A DNA stretch of 64,000 nt from Polynucleobacter sp. TSB-Sco08W16. Lineage in GTDB: Bacteria > Pseudomonadota > Gammaproteobacteria > Burkholderiales > Burkholderiaceae. The notes below the pieces were generated by a model. That model did no database searches, was not told the DNA's origin, and was given only the letters and a program-made list of their open reading frames with translations. Positions 50,495-59,671 of the stretch are shown in pieces. The DNA lies in contig NZ_CP061291.1 of assembly GCF_018687455.1 (NCBI RefSeq), positions 186,001 to 250,000 on the forward strand, in the 5' to 3' direction. Each line of letters begins with the position of its first letter. The first letter of the stretch is position 1. A program made the translations under genes and the position numbers.

Positions 50495-51772
50495 ATGAGT
50501 AAAGAGATTCAAGACATGATGCAGGATATTGGTAAGCGAGCACGAAGTGCATCGCGTGCTATAGCTCGTGCATCGGGTGAGCAAAAGAACCAAGCATTGC
50601 TGCACATTGCAAAGTTAGTTCGTCAAAAAGCGGATGAGATTCAAAAGGTCAATCTGGTTGATGTAGAACGCGCAAAAGAAAAGGGCCAAGATGCTGCCTT
50701 TATTGATCGCCTAACTATGACAATCAAGACCATTGAAGCGATGGCATTGGGTCTGGAGCAAATTGTTTCTCTTGAGGACCCAATCGGAAAAGTGACTGCT
50801 CTAAAAAAACAGGCTTCTGGTATTGAGCTTGGTCAGATGCGCGTGCCACTAGGCGTGATTGGCATCATTTATGAGTCACGCCCTAATGTGACAATTGATG
50901 CAGCAGCATTGTGCTTAAAGTCAGGTAATGCGGTGATATTACGCGGTGGATCTGAGGCGATTGATTCGAATACCTTGTTGGCTCAAATTATCCAAGAGGG
51001 TCTTGCAGCTGCGGGTCTGCCTAAGGATGCCGTACAGGTGGTGACCACTACTGATCGTAGTGCTGTCGGTGAAATGATTACCATGACGCAATATATCGAT
51101 GTGATCGTTCCTCGTGGCGGTAAGAGCCTCATTGCTCGTCTAATGGCCGAAGCGCGCGTCCCAATGATTAAGCATTTGGATGGTATTTGCCATACCTATA
51201 TTGATGCAGATGCTGATGTAGCAATGGCAGTGAAAGTATGTGATAACGCAAAGACCCAGCGCTACGCGCCTTGTAATGCTATGGAAACGCTACTAGTGAA
51301 CAAAAGTATTGCGTCTAAGGTTTTGCCTGAGCTTTGTAAAATTTATCAAGATAAAGGGGTTGAGTTGCGCGTAGATGCTTTGACCCGCTCAACTCTTGAA
51401 GCTAGTGGCTTCAATCACTTGGTTGATGCCACCGAAGAAGATTGGCAAACGGAATACTTGGCTCCAATTTTGTCTATTAAGACAGTCGCAGATATTGATG
51501 AGGCTATGAATCATATTGAGCGCTATGGCAGTAAGCATACTGATGCCATCATTACTAATAACCAAGCCCAAGCAGATCGTTTTTTGCGTGAAGTCGATAG
51601 TGCTAGCGTCATGGTCAATGCTAGTACGCGCTTTGCGGATGGCTTTGAATATGGACTTGGAGCAGAAATTGGTATTTCGAACGATAAGCTTCATGCCCGC
51701 GGTCCGGTTGGCTTGGACGGCTTAACTTCCCTGAAATATATCGTCATGGGTCATGGCGAAATTCGTGGTTAA
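50495..51772 (+). CDS. proA: Gamma-glutamyl phosphate reductase
   Basis: ProA reduces gamma-glutamyl phosphate to the semialdehyde in proline synthesis. The 425-residue protein shows RVPLGVIGIIYESRPNVTIDAAALCLKSGNAVILRGG, VPRGGKSLIA, the catalytic region AKTQRYAPCNAMETLLVN and the C-terminal RFADGFEYGLGAEIGISNDKLHARGPVGLDGLTS. It lies directly after holA, as in many betaproteobacteria, and works with the short ProB encoded at 8.2 kb. Confidence 0.97.
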   Translation: MSKEIQDMMQDIGKRARSASRAIARASGEQKNQALLHIAKLVRQKADEIQKVNLVDVERAKEKGQDAAFIDRLTMTIKTIEAMALGLEQIVSLEDPIGKVTALKKQASGIELGQMRVPLGVIGIIYESRPNVTIDAAALCLKSGNAVILRGGSEAIDSNTLLAQIIQEGLAAAGLPKDAVQVVTTTDRSAVGEMITMTQYIDVIVPRGGKSLIARLMAEARVPMIKHLDGICHTYIDADADVAMAVKVCDNAKTQRYAPCNAMETLLVNKSIASKVLPELCKIYQDKGVELRVDALTRSTLEASGFNHLVDATEEDWQTEYLAPILSIKTVADIDEAMNHIERYGSKHTDAIITNNQAQADRFLREVDSASVMVNASTRFADGFEYGLGAEIGISNDKLHARGPVGLDGLTSLKYIVMGHGEIRG

Positions 51773-51802
51773 TCCACGGCAAAAATTAAAAGTAAATACA
51801 CC

Positions 51803-52228
51803 ATGATGAATGCCTACCTTTGGGTAAAAACCTTACATATTGTGCTGATCACCTCTTGGTTTGCTGGGTTATTTTATCTCCCAAGAATTTATGTGAACTT
51901 AGCTGATGAGAAAAATCCTGAGGCCTATGCTCGCCTTTTGGGAATGTCAGATCGGCTCTTTCGGTTTATGACCATATTAGCTATACCTGCCGTTTTGTTG
52001 GGTTTAATACTTTGGCTTCTTTTCGGTATTGGTGCTGGTGATGCATGGATGCACGCTAAATTATTTTTTGTCATTCTAGTCATTGGCTATCACCATGCTT
52101 GCTGGAGCTTACTAAAGAAGTTTCGTGCTGGCGTGAACAATAAGTCTGGCGTATGGTATCGCTGGTTTAACGAAGTTCCTGTTATTTTGTTGTTAGTGAT
52201 TGTGGCCTTGGTTATTTTTAAACCATAA
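51803..52228 (+). CDS. HemJ/CopD-like integral membrane protein
   Basis: A 141-residue protein with four hydrophobic helices. The start MMNAYLWVKTLHIVLITSWFAGLFYLPRIYV and the internal HAKLFFVILVIGYHH match the COG1981 group (HemJ, protoporphyrinogen IX oxidase), which is often annotated as CopD-family. The conserved His in the first helix is present. If HemJ, it would act in heme synthesis, in agreement with hemL nearby at 54 kb, but that is inference; HemJ and generic CopD-like proteins are hard to separate by eye. Confidence 0.72.
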   Translation: MMNAYLWVKTLHIVLITSWFAGLFYLPRIYVNLADEKNPEAYARLLGMSDRLFRFMTILAIPAVLLGLILWLLFGIGAGDAWMHAKLFFVILVIGYHHACWSLLKKFRAGVNNKSGVWYRWFNEVPVILLLVIVALVIFKP

Positions 52229-52287
52229 ATACCCGTTAGCTATTCTGAATTTCCTGATTCCCCTTTTTATATAAGACTGTTAGCCCC

Positions 52288-53754
52288 ATGAGATTTTTTG
52301 TTGTTTGCCCAGGCGGTTTAGAAGTGCCGCTCGCACAGGAGCTCGCAGAAATTGCTCAGCGCCCAGATTCCAAAGCATTGGGCACCTGGGTTATTGACCC
52401 AACCCCAACCAGCCCTACTGGTGGTATTGGACTTGCGGGTCCGCTTTCTGCTGCTATGGCATTAAATCTTCATTCCCGAATTGCTAGCCGTGTTCTATTA
52501 CAAATGGCCCAAGCGCCCTATAGACAGGAAGACGATCTTTATAAGCTGGCTAGTGGTTTAGCTTGGGAAGATTGGTTTACTTCGAAGCAAACTTTACGCG
52601 TAGATGTGACAGCACATCGTTCGCCATTAAAGAGTTTAAATTTTGCAACGCTCAAAATTAAAGATGCGATCGTTGATCGTTTGCGTGATGTCACAGGAGA
52701 TCGCCCAAGTATTGATACAGCTTTTCCGGATATTCGGGTTCAAGCACATTTAACAGCAACTCAAGTAACGATTTATTTAGATACCTCCGGTGAAGCTCTC
52801 TTTAAAAGAGGCTGGCGAGATGAAAAGGGTGATGCTCCCTTAAAAGAAAATTTAGCAGCAGGGATTTTGTCGATTACCGGCTGGAAGTCTGGGCAGACTT
52901 TGTTTGACCCGATGTGCGGTAGTGGCACCTTCTTGATTGAGGCGGCACAAATAGCCTTAGCAATTCCACCTGGGGGAATTCGTGCGGGGATGTATGGTGA
53001 TGATGCTAAACCTAGCAGACTGGCTTATCGCCCATTGATTACCTCGGCTCATGGTTTTGGTTTTCAGAGATTAAAGCCATTTAATGAGGCGGCAGAACAA
53101 AAACGTTGGGCCGGCTTGAAGGAGTCCTGCCTTAACGAAATTTTAGAAAGACGCAAGCAATATCCGAATGCGCAATCTTTGGGCATTAGCGGTAGTGATA
53201 TTAATGAGAAGCTGGTTTCGATGTTCAGAGGAAATTGGCAAAGAGCACAGTTGCCTGACCAACCCGTTGTGCGCCAAATCGATGCTATGGCTAGCAAGCC
53301 TCCAGTAAGTAGCCAAGGAGGGGTCATGTTATTAAATCCCCCTTATGGAGAGCGTTTGGTTATCAAAGGCGGTAGAGGTCAGGAAAAAGGAGTGCGCGAT
53401 GCTGATTATGAAACTGAGGAGCCTGAAAATCGTTTTGAGCTGAATCTAGAAACTGGGCGTCAGAGCGCTAAGCGCTCAAGTCGTGAATCTCTTAAAAAGC
53501 TTCAGGCTCAAGAAGAGCAAGATCCTAAGTTTGTTGAGTTCTTGCGTCAGTTTGGACAACATCTTAAGGATGCATTTGGCGGCTGGAATATCTTTGTATT
53601 GACTGCCGACATGGCTCTGCCAGGACAGTTACGTATCAAAGAGTCCAAGCGTACACCCCTATTTAACGGTCCGCTCGAATGTCGTCTATTTAAGTTTGAG
53701 ATGCACCAGAAGCGCCCAGCCTCAAAAGAGCAAGATGAAGATTTAAACGATTGA
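52288..53754 (+). CDS. THUMP-domain class I SAM-dependent RNA methyltransferase (RlmL-like)
   Basis: A 488-residue protein whose N-terminal 160 residues contain a THUMP-type RNA-binding domain and whose catalytic part has FDPMCGSGTFLIEAAQIA near residue 208 and the target motif LLNPPYGERL near 350. This corresponds to the N-terminal half of E. coli RlmKL, which makes m2G2445 in 23S rRNA. A highly charged insertion of about 50 residues (from KGGRGQEKG to QEEQDPKF) sits between the NPPY motif and the last strands. The exact target is inferred. Confidence 0.87.
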   Translation: MRFFVVCPGGLEVPLAQELAEIAQRPDSKALGTWVIDPTPTSPTGGIGLAGPLSAAMALNLHSRIASRVLLQMAQAPYRQEDDLYKLASGLAWEDWFTSKQTLRVDVTAHRSPLKSLNFATLKIKDAIVDRLRDVTGDRPSIDTAFPDIRVQAHLTATQVTIYLDTSGEALFKRGWRDEKGDAPLKENLAAGILSITGWKSGQTLFDPMCGSGTFLIEAAQIALAIPPGGIRAGMYGDDAKPSRLAYRPLITSAHGFGFQRLKPFNEAAEQKRWAGLKESCLNEILERRKQYPNAQSLGISGSDINEKLVSMFRGNWQRAQLPDQPVVRQIDAMASKPPVSSQGGVMLLNPPYGERLVIKGGRGQEKGVRDADYETEEPENRFELNLETGRQSAKRSSRESLKKLQAQEEQDPKFVEFLRQFGQHLKDAFGGWNIFVLTADMALPGQLRIKESKRTPLFNGPLECRLFKFEMHQKRPASKEQDEDLND

Positions 53755-53811
53755 TGGGCTTTAAAATAGAGTCATAAATCGAAGTAACAGAATATTACGG
53801 AGAGTAGATCA

Positions 53812-53982
53812 ATGGAATTTAAAACCTATATGTGCCTGATTTGTGGCTGGGTCTATGACGAAGCTGCTGGTTTGCCTGATGAAGGTATCGCACCCGGAAC
53901 GCTCTGGAAAGATGTGCCGATGAATTGGACATGCCCAGAGTGCGGTGCTCGCAAAGAAGATTTTGAAATGATGGCGATTTAA
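53812..53982 (+). CDS. Rubredoxin
   Basis: A 56-residue protein, MEFKTYMCLICGWVYDEAAG through to EMMAI. It has both rubredoxin metal-binding pairs, CLICG (Cys8, Cys11) and CPECG (Cys41, Cys44), and the conserved GLPDEGIAPGT loop. Rubredoxins hold one Fe(Cys)4 centre and carry single electrons. ACGGAGAGTAG precedes the ATG. It sits just before hemL, where related genera also have rubredoxin; the electron partner is unknown. Confidence 0.95.
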   Translation: MEFKTYMCLICGWVYDEAAGLPDEGIAPGTLWKDVPMNWTCPECGARKEDFEMMAI

Positions 53983-54035
53983 TAGCCCAGCAGTATTGAG
54001 TGGTAATTCGAAATAGACAAAAAATTGAGGTAAAT

Positions 54036-55331
54036 GTGAGTCAAAACGAGGTTTTATTTGAGCGGGCACAAAAGACGATACCGGGCGGAGTGAATTCACC
54101 GGTACGTGCATTTCGTCAGGTCGGTGGAACGCCTCGTTTTGTGACTAAAGCCAAAGGACCTTATTTTTGGGATGCTGACAATAAACGATATATCGATTTA
54201 ATTATGTCTTGGGGTCCCATGATTGCAGGCCATGCAAACCCAGAGGTTGTTGAGGCAGTTCAAAAGGCTGCTGAAACCAGCTTTAGTTACGGCGCTCCAA
54301 CCGAGGGTGAGATTGAGTTGGCGGAGCGGATTTGTGCTTTGATGCCAAGCGTTGAGCAAGTCCGTATGGTCTCAAGTGGTACTGAAGCAACGATGAGTGC
54401 TTTGCGTTTAGCTCGTGGCCACACCGGTCGCGATCTTATTATTAAATTTGAAGGTTGCTATCACGGACATGCTGACAGCTTATTAGTTAAAGCAGGTTCG
54501 GGCTTATTAACTTTTGCAGATTCTACCCAGAATGCGCCATCTTCAGGTGGTGTGCCCCAGGATTTGGTCAAGCACACATTAGTGCTGCCTTATAACGATG
54601 TTGAGGCAATTGCAGAGGTATTTAAAAAACAGGGCGACCAAATTGCAGCAGTCATCATAGAGCCTATTGCGGGCAATATGAATTTGATTCAGCCTTCAAA
54701 AGAATTTTTGAGCACTATTCGCAATCTGACAAGCCAGTATGGTGGCGTCTTAATCTATGACGAAGTCATGACCGGTTTTAGAGTTGCGCTTGGTGGAGCT
54801 CAATCGTTGCAAGGTATCGTTCCTGATTTAACTTGTCTTGGAAAGGTCATGGGCGGCGGTATGCCGATGGCAGCCTTCGGTGGCAAAAAAGAAATGATGT
54901 CTAAGTTAGCCCCTTTGGGTAATGTTTATCAGGCGGGCACCTTGTCAGGCAATCCAGTTGCTGTGGCTGCCGGCTTGAAGACCCTAGAAATTATCTCAAG
55001 AGAAGGTTTCTATGAGTGCCTCACTGGCCAAACACAAAAACTCATGGCAGGCTTAAAGCAAGCTGCAGATAAAGCCAATGTGCCATTTGCAGTCGATAGT
55101 GTTGGCGGCATGTTTGGACTCTATTTTGCCAATACAGTCCCAAGCTCATATGAGGCTGTGACTAAAACTGATATTGAAGCTTTTAAGAAGTTTTTTCACT
55201 CAATGCTAGATGAAGGTGTGTATCTTGCACCATCAGCATATGAGGCAGGCTTCACATCCATTGCGCATGACAATGATGTGCTTAATGAAATCATTTCTGC
55301 TGCAGAAAAGTCATTTCAGAAACTGAAATAA
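54036..55331 (+). CDS. hemL: Glutamate-1-semialdehyde 2,1-aminomutase
   Basis: HemL makes 5-aminolevulinate in the C5 heme pathway using PLP or PMP. The 431-residue protein shows FERAQKTIPGGVNSPVRAFRQVGG, MSWGPMIAGHANPEV, MVSSGTEATMSALRLARG, FEGCYHGHADSLLVKAGSG, DEVMTGFRVALGG and the PLP lysine in CLGKVMGGGMP. I chose GTG 54036 because GAGG lies 5 bases upstream and family length fits (426 in E. coli); an earlier in-frame GTG at 54000 would add 12 residues. Confidence 0.96.
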   Translation: MSQNEVLFERAQKTIPGGVNSPVRAFRQVGGTPRFVTKAKGPYFWDADNKRYIDLIMSWGPMIAGHANPEVVEAVQKAAETSFSYGAPTEGEIELAERICALMPSVEQVRMVSSGTEATMSALRLARGHTGRDLIIKFEGCYHGHADSLLVKAGSGLLTFADSTQNAPSSGGVPQDLVKHTLVLPYNDVEAIAEVFKKQGDQIAAVIIEPIAGNMNLIQPSKEFLSTIRNLTSQYGGVLIYDEVMTGFRVALGGAQSLQGIVPDLTCLGKVMGGGMPMAAFGGKKEMMSKLAPLGNVYQAGTLSGNPVAVAAGLKTLEIISREGFYECLTGQTQKLMAGLKQAADKANVPFAVDSVGGMFGLYFANTVPSSYEAVTKTDIEAFKKFFHSMLDEGVYLAPSAYEAGFTSIAHDNDVLNEIISAAEKSFQKLK

Positions 55332-55343
55332 AAGAGCTATTTG

Positions 55344-56183
55344 TTACATCCTCAAGGGGTGGTCATAACCATCCACTTGAATAATCTCAGACTTTTTCAT
55401 ATCTTTGCCGGTGTCGGAGATTTGCATGGCAGTGAGCTTTCCGCCCCACACGCAGCCAGTATCAAGACCAACAACATTATGCTGACGCAATAATCCTAGG
55501 GTTGACCAGTGACCAAAGTAAACGACAGTATCTTGCGTTTTTCGCTTGGGTACCTTGAACCAAGGGATGTAACCCTTTGGACCATCCTCTAAACCTTCTT
55601 TGCTTTCAAATTCCATTTGACCGCCGGATGTACAAAAGCGCATTCTGGTTAAAGCATTAGTGATGACTCTTAAGCGTTCATAACCTTTCAGGGAGTTGCT
55701 CCACTTATTCGGCATATTGCCATACATATTTCCCAGAAACTCTTTATAAGATTTGTTGCGTAGGGCCTTCTCAACCTCCTGCGCACACTCTATTGTTTGC
55801 TGTAAATCCCATTGTGGAAGAACGCCAGCATGTACAGTCAATACATTGCCATTGCTAAGAGCCAGCGGACGTTTGCGCAGCCAATCGATGAGCTCTCTAC
55901 GGTCTGAGGCCTTCAGAATAGGCTCTACTGTATCTAAACCCTTAGTCTTGCGAATACCAGCGTCAATTGCTAGAAGATGTAGATCATGATTGCCCAGAAT
56001 ACATTCTGCACGACCAGATTCTTGAAGGCTTTTTAGCTGGCGCAATGCTCCCAGTGAGTCCGGGCCACGATTGACTAAATCTCCCAAAAAAATCATTTTT
56101 GATTGCTTGGGTAGCTTCTTAACGAGGGCTTTGAGTGAGGGCGCACATCCCTGAATGTCACCAACAGCGTAGATCTTGCTCAT
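55344..56183 (-). CDS. apaH: Bis(5'-nucleosyl)-tetraphosphatase, symmetrical (Ap4A hydrolase)
   Basis: ApaH hydrolyses Ap4A to two ADP. The 279-residue metallophosphatase shows YAVGDIQGC at the N-terminus, FLGDLVNRGPDS, ECILGNHDLHLLAI and YFGHWSTLG later, all conserved in ApaH. Length equals E. coli ApaH (280). It is convergent with hemL and followed upstream by the photolyase gene, 39 bases away. Confidence 0.95.
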   Translation of the reverse strand: MSKIYAVGDIQGCAPSLKALVKKLPKQSKMIFLGDLVNRGPDSLGALRQLKSLQESGRAECILGNHDLHLLAIDAGIRKTKGLDTVEPILKASDRRELIDWLRKRPLALSNGNVLTVHAGVLPQWDLQQTIECAQEVEKALRNKSYKEFLGNMYGNMPNKWSNSLKGYERLRVITNALTRMRFCTSGGQMEFESKEGLEDGPKGYIPWFKVPKRKTQDTVVYFGHWSTLGLLRQHNVVGLDTGCVWGGKLTAMQISDTGKDMKKSEIIQVDGYDHPLRM

Positions 56184-56222
56184 ACTCTATCTTAAAACGG
56201 ATTGATGTTGGGTGCGCTGTAT

Positions 56223-57695
56223 CTAGCTCACTTTTTTCACAACGCTATAACGTACCAAAGTCTTTTTGCGAGCTTCATCGTGATCAACCACAGGCAGTGG
56301 GTAGTCACGTCCCAAGACAAGGCCAGCGGCTTCCAGTTCGATATGACCAGCTTTCCAGGGCGCGTGAATTGACTTCTTGGAGAGCTTTTCTAATTGCGGT
56401 AAATAGCGACGAATGAATTTACCCTCAGCATCAAATTTTTCTGATTGGGTAATCGGATTGAAGATGCGAAAGTAAGGCTGGGCATCGCAGCCTGACGAGG
56501 ATGCCCACTGCCAGCCACCATTATTAGATGACAGTTCAAAATCATTGAGGTGCTCGGCAAAGTAGGCCTCACCCCAGCGCCAATCGATTCCCAGATCTTT
56601 AGTCAGAAAGCTTGCTACTACCATGCGTAGACGGTTATGCATATAACCACTTTGATTTAGTTGATGCATAGCTGCATCTACTAATGGGTAACCTGTCTTG
56701 CCTTCACACCAGGCTGTAAATAGTTTTTTAGCCAGGGCGCCACTTTCCCAGGCGATATTGTCGTAGTCCGGTTTAAATGAAGCGCCGCTAGCTAAGCGTG
56801 GATGGTTAGACAGAATCATAAAATAAAAATCTCGCCAAATCAGCTCGCTTAACCAAATAGTGGCACCCATACTTCCTGCAAGCATACGACGGTGAGCTTC
56901 ACGCACCAAACCCCGAATGGAGAGCATGCCAAAGCGAAGATGGGTTGAGAGATAGCTCACCCCCTTGATTGCTGGAAAGTCCCTACCGATTTGGTATTGG
57001 TCAATACGTGAGAGAAAGTCTTCCAAAAACGCTTGCCCGCCTTCAGACCCAGGAGGAAGGTAGGTTTCAATACCTGTGGGGCAAAAGCCCATAGACTCTA
57101 GCGAGGGCATTGGCAAATCTAACTTTTTAGGAATGGGGGCAAATTGTCCTGGCTTAGGTTTGCATTCATAAGCGGCGAGATCTTTTTCTTGAAGCGTCTT
57201 GAGCCAGTTATTTTTGTAGGGAGTGAAAATAGAAAAGACAGTGTTTGAATTGGTAAGAATTTCTTTCTTCTCAAAAATGACTTGGTCTTTATAACTTTCA
57301 AACTGAATATCTAACTTTTCTAATGAAGTCTTGACTAGCTCGTCTCTGGAAATTGCGGAGGGCTCGTAGTCATGATTGGTAAAGACTGTTTCAACACTCA
57401 GCTCTTTGGCGATTTGAGGAATGCACTCAGTCGGCTTGCCGAAGCGAACAATTAGTCCACCGCCAAGTAACCGGAGCTCATTATCAATTTGCTTTAGTCC
57501 TTGCCAGATGAAATCCACTCGACGGTCATGTTTCAAGCCTTTTGCATCGAGTTCACCCTGAATCAAGGGTTTGAGAATGTCAGTATCAAAGATAAAAGTA
57601 AGCCAGACTTGCTTACTTTCTTTTAGCGCGTGGTGAAGCGCTGCATTGTCATACAGGCGGAGGTCTCGGCGGAGCCAAACAAGAGCTTTTTCCAT
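56223..57695 (-). CDS. phrB: Deoxyribodipyrimidine photolyase
   Basis: A 490-residue class I photolyase/cryptochrome-family protein. The N-terminal antenna domain starts with KALVWLRRDLRLYDNAALHHAL; the FAD-binding part contains TGYPLVDAAMHQLNQSGYMHNRLRMVVASFL and the signature WRWGEAYFAEHLNDFELSSNNGGWQWASSSG. The Trp-rich region and NRLRM segment fit CPD photolyases, which split UV-induced pyrimidine dimers with blue light, plausible for a surface-water organism. Exact antenna cofactor is not clear. Confidence 0.95.
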   Translation of the reverse strand: MEKALVWLRRDLRLYDNAALHHALKESKQVWLTFIFDTDILKPLIQGELDAKGLKHDRRVDFIWQGLKQIDNELRLLGGGLIVRFGKPTECIPQIAKELSVETVFTNHDYEPSAISRDELVKTSLEKLDIQFESYKDQVIFEKKEILTNSNTVFSIFTPYKNNWLKTLQEKDLAAYECKPKPGQFAPIPKKLDLPMPSLESMGFCPTGIETYLPPGSEGGQAFLEDFLSRIDQYQIGRDFPAIKGVSYLSTHLRFGMLSIRGLVREAHRRMLAGSMGATIWLSELIWRDFYFMILSNHPRLASGASFKPDYDNIAWESGALAKKLFTAWCEGKTGYPLVDAAMHQLNQSGYMHNRLRMVVASFLTKDLGIDWRWGEAYFAEHLNDFELSSNNGGWQWASSSGCDAQPYFRIFNPITQSEKFDAEGKFIRRYLPQLEKLSKKSIHAPWKAGHIELEAAGLVLGRDYPLPVVDHDEARKKTLVRYSVVKKVS

Positions 57696-57771
57696 AGCCC
57701 CTATATTAGGGCTAATTGAGAGAATTTGTTGAGGGAGGCCCTACCCAAAAGGGTTAAGATCGTAATTCATT

Positions 57772-58581
57772 ATGGATACGATCTTTTTTATTCTGTCGAA
57801 GGTGGTGCAGTTCTGCATAGAACCGTTAAATTGGGTGGTTGTTTTTGTTTTTCTGAGCTTAGTGTTCCTTTCCCTCAGAAAATCTCATTTATGCAAACGC
57901 TTTCTACTGCTTGCTTTACTTGATCTGCTAATCGTGGGATGGCTGCCCACATCTGAATTAGGTTTAAGGGCGCTAGAGGATGCAATTCCAAAAACGTCAT
58001 TAGAAAATTTCTCTGAAAACGATTTTGGCGGAATCATCATCTTGGGTGGTGCTATTGAGGTTGGTCAAATAGCCATAGATCGTGGCGAAATTTCCATTTA
58101 CTCATCCGCCGAAAGGGTAACCAAGGCTTTTGAGCTCATTCGAAAGTATCCTGACCTCCCTTTTATTTTTAGCGGTTTCTCCGGTCGCATTAATCCCAAA
58201 GGATTGTCTGAGGCTGATGCATTCAAGCAATTGATTGCCGAGCAGGGATTGAGTGAAAAAATGGCTCATTACGAGAATCAGTCCCGCAATACCTATGAAA
58301 ACGTTCTCTTTATGAAGCCAATGATTGAGAAAATTAGCTTAAAAAATGAGAGTGGGGTACTAAAGCCCTGGCTACTGATTACCTCTGCTAGTCATATGTA
58401 TCGATCAGTCAAGATAGTTGAAAAACAAGGCATTGTTGTTATTCCAGTTCCCGTGGATTATCAAACGGCTCATCGCCTTAGTTGGATTTCATTTGACTTG
58501 GAGGACGGTATTCAAAATTGGAATAAATTGCTTCATGAAGTAATTGGTATTTTTGTCTATTGGATTACCGGAAAAATCTAG
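57772..58581 (+). CDS. YdcF/ElyC-like DUF218 membrane protein
   Basis: A 269-residue protein with two N-terminal membrane helices (about residues 4-60) and a DUF218 domain containing GGIIILGGAIEV, RVTKAFELIRKYPDLPFIFSGFSG, NQSRNTYENVLFMKP and LLITSASHMYRSVKIVEKQGIVVIPVPVDY. ElyC of E. coli acts in cell envelope maintenance with undecaprenyl phosphate; homology suggests an envelope role here. It may be expressed together with yqgE, which starts 22 bases later. Confidence 0.87.
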   Translation: MDTIFFILSKVVQFCIEPLNWVVVFVFLSLVFLSLRKSHLCKRFLLLALLDLLIVGWLPTSELGLRALEDAIPKTSLENFSENDFGGIIILGGAIEVGQIAIDRGEISIYSSAERVTKAFELIRKYPDLPFIFSGFSGRINPKGLSEADAFKQLIAEQGLSEKMAHYENQSRNTYENVLFMKPMIEKISLKNESGVLKPWLLITSASHMYRSVKIVEKQGIVVIPVPVDYQTAHRLSWISFDLEDGIQNWNKLLHEVIGIFVYWITGKI

Positions 58582-58603
58582 ATATTCGGTAAAATAAGTC
58601 CAT

Positions 58604-59236
58604 ATGACTACGGCCAACAAAGCCTCCCACAATTCAGACCCAGCGTCTTTGATCTCCTATTCAGCCGATCACCTAGCAAATCAATTTCTTATCGCTATGC
58701 CTGGAATGGTAGATCCTAATTTTTCAAATTCTGTTATTTACCTGTTTGAACACAATGAACGGGGTGCGATGGGCCTAGTGGTGAATAAGCCTACCGAAGT
58801 CAACTTGGCAAATTTGTTTGACAAGATTGAACTTAAGTTGGAGATTGCACCCTTACTAGAGCAGCCTGTCTATTTTGGAGGGCCGGTTCAGATCGAGCGC
58901 GGCTTTGTGCTTCATGAATCTAATCCCCATCTTTCTTATAGTTCCTCGTTAATTATTCCCGGGGGTCTTACTATGACTACCTCTAAAGATGTCCTTGAGG
59001 CGGTAGCTATTGGCAATGGCCCTAGAAAATTTTTGATGACTCTGGGTTATGCGGGTTGGGGTGCCGGCCAACTTGAGGAAGAGATTACTTTAAATGGTTG
59101 GATGAATGTGCCTTTGTCGCGCGATCAAATGATGGAGATTATTTTCAATACACCATCAAGTCAGCGTTATGAAAAGACCATGAGCCACCTCGGCTTTGAT
59201 TTGTCGCATCTCTCTGGTGAAACAGGGCATGCCTGA
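58604..59236 (+). CDS. yqgE: YqgE/AlgH family protein
   Basis: A 210-residue UPF0301 protein with unknown biochemical role. The conserved core is present: NQFLIAMPGMVDPNFSNSVIYLFEHNERGAMGLVVNKP, PVYFGGPVQIERGFVLHE, and FLMTLGYAGWGAGQLEEEITLNGWM. It overlaps ruvX by a few bases and heads the yqgE-ruvX-pyrR-pyrB operon, an order conserved in betaproteobacteria. Confidence 0.95.
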   Translation: MTTANKASHNSDPASLISYSADHLANQFLIAMPGMVDPNFSNSVIYLFEHNERGAMGLVVNKPTEVNLANLFDKIELKLEIAPLLEQPVYFGGPVQIERGFVLHESNPHLSYSSSLIIPGGLTMTTSKDVLEAVAIGNGPRKFLMTLGYAGWGAGQLEEEITLNGWMNVPLSRDQMMEIIFNTPSSQRYEKTMSHLGFDLSHLSGETGHA

Positions 59237-59639
59237 GATGACTGCAATCACGGTTATGGCTTTTGATTATGGAACACGTCGCGTTGGTATCGCGGTGGGG
59301 AATTCAGTAACCAAAGTAGGGCAAGCATTAAAAACTATTTCAGCGCCCAATATTGATGTACTTTTTCAGGAAATTCAGAAGCTTGTAAAAGAGTGGCAGC
59401 CTCATCAATTAATTGTGGGGCGTCCAGTTCACCCTGATGGGGTTGAGCATGAGATGACTGTGAAAGCGACCCGTTTTGGTAATCAATTGCATGGAAGGCT
59501 CAATTTGCCAGTTACTTGGGTTGATGAGCGCTATACCTCTGCTATTTTGGAGAGCGACTCCAAGATGCGAGACAATCTAGATGCGCATTCTGCAGCTTTG
59601 ATTTTGGAGCAGTATTTTGCAGAACGACCACTGGCTTAG
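59229..59639 (+). CDS. ruvX: RuvX/YqgF Holliday junction resolvase-like protein
   Basis: A 136-residue RNase H-fold protein, shown in E. coli to be needed for 16S rRNA 5' end maturation; also described as a putative resolvase. MAFDYGTRRVGIAVGNSVT has the first catalytic Asp, LIVGRPVHPDGVEH the middle motif and VTWVDERYTSAILE plus DAHSAALILEQYF the end. ATGs at 59229 and 59238 and one at 59196 are in frame; the first overlaps the yqgE stop by 8 bases and is preferred. Confidence 0.92.
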   Translation: MPEMTAITVMAFDYGTRRVGIAVGNSVTKVGQALKTISAPNIDVLFQEIQKLVKEWQPHQLIVGRPVHPDGVEHEMTVKATRFGNQLHGRLNLPVTWVDERYTSAILESDSKMRDNLDAHSAALILEQYFAERPLA

Positions 59640-59671
59640 GTTGATTGGAATATGGAATCACTGGTAAACGA

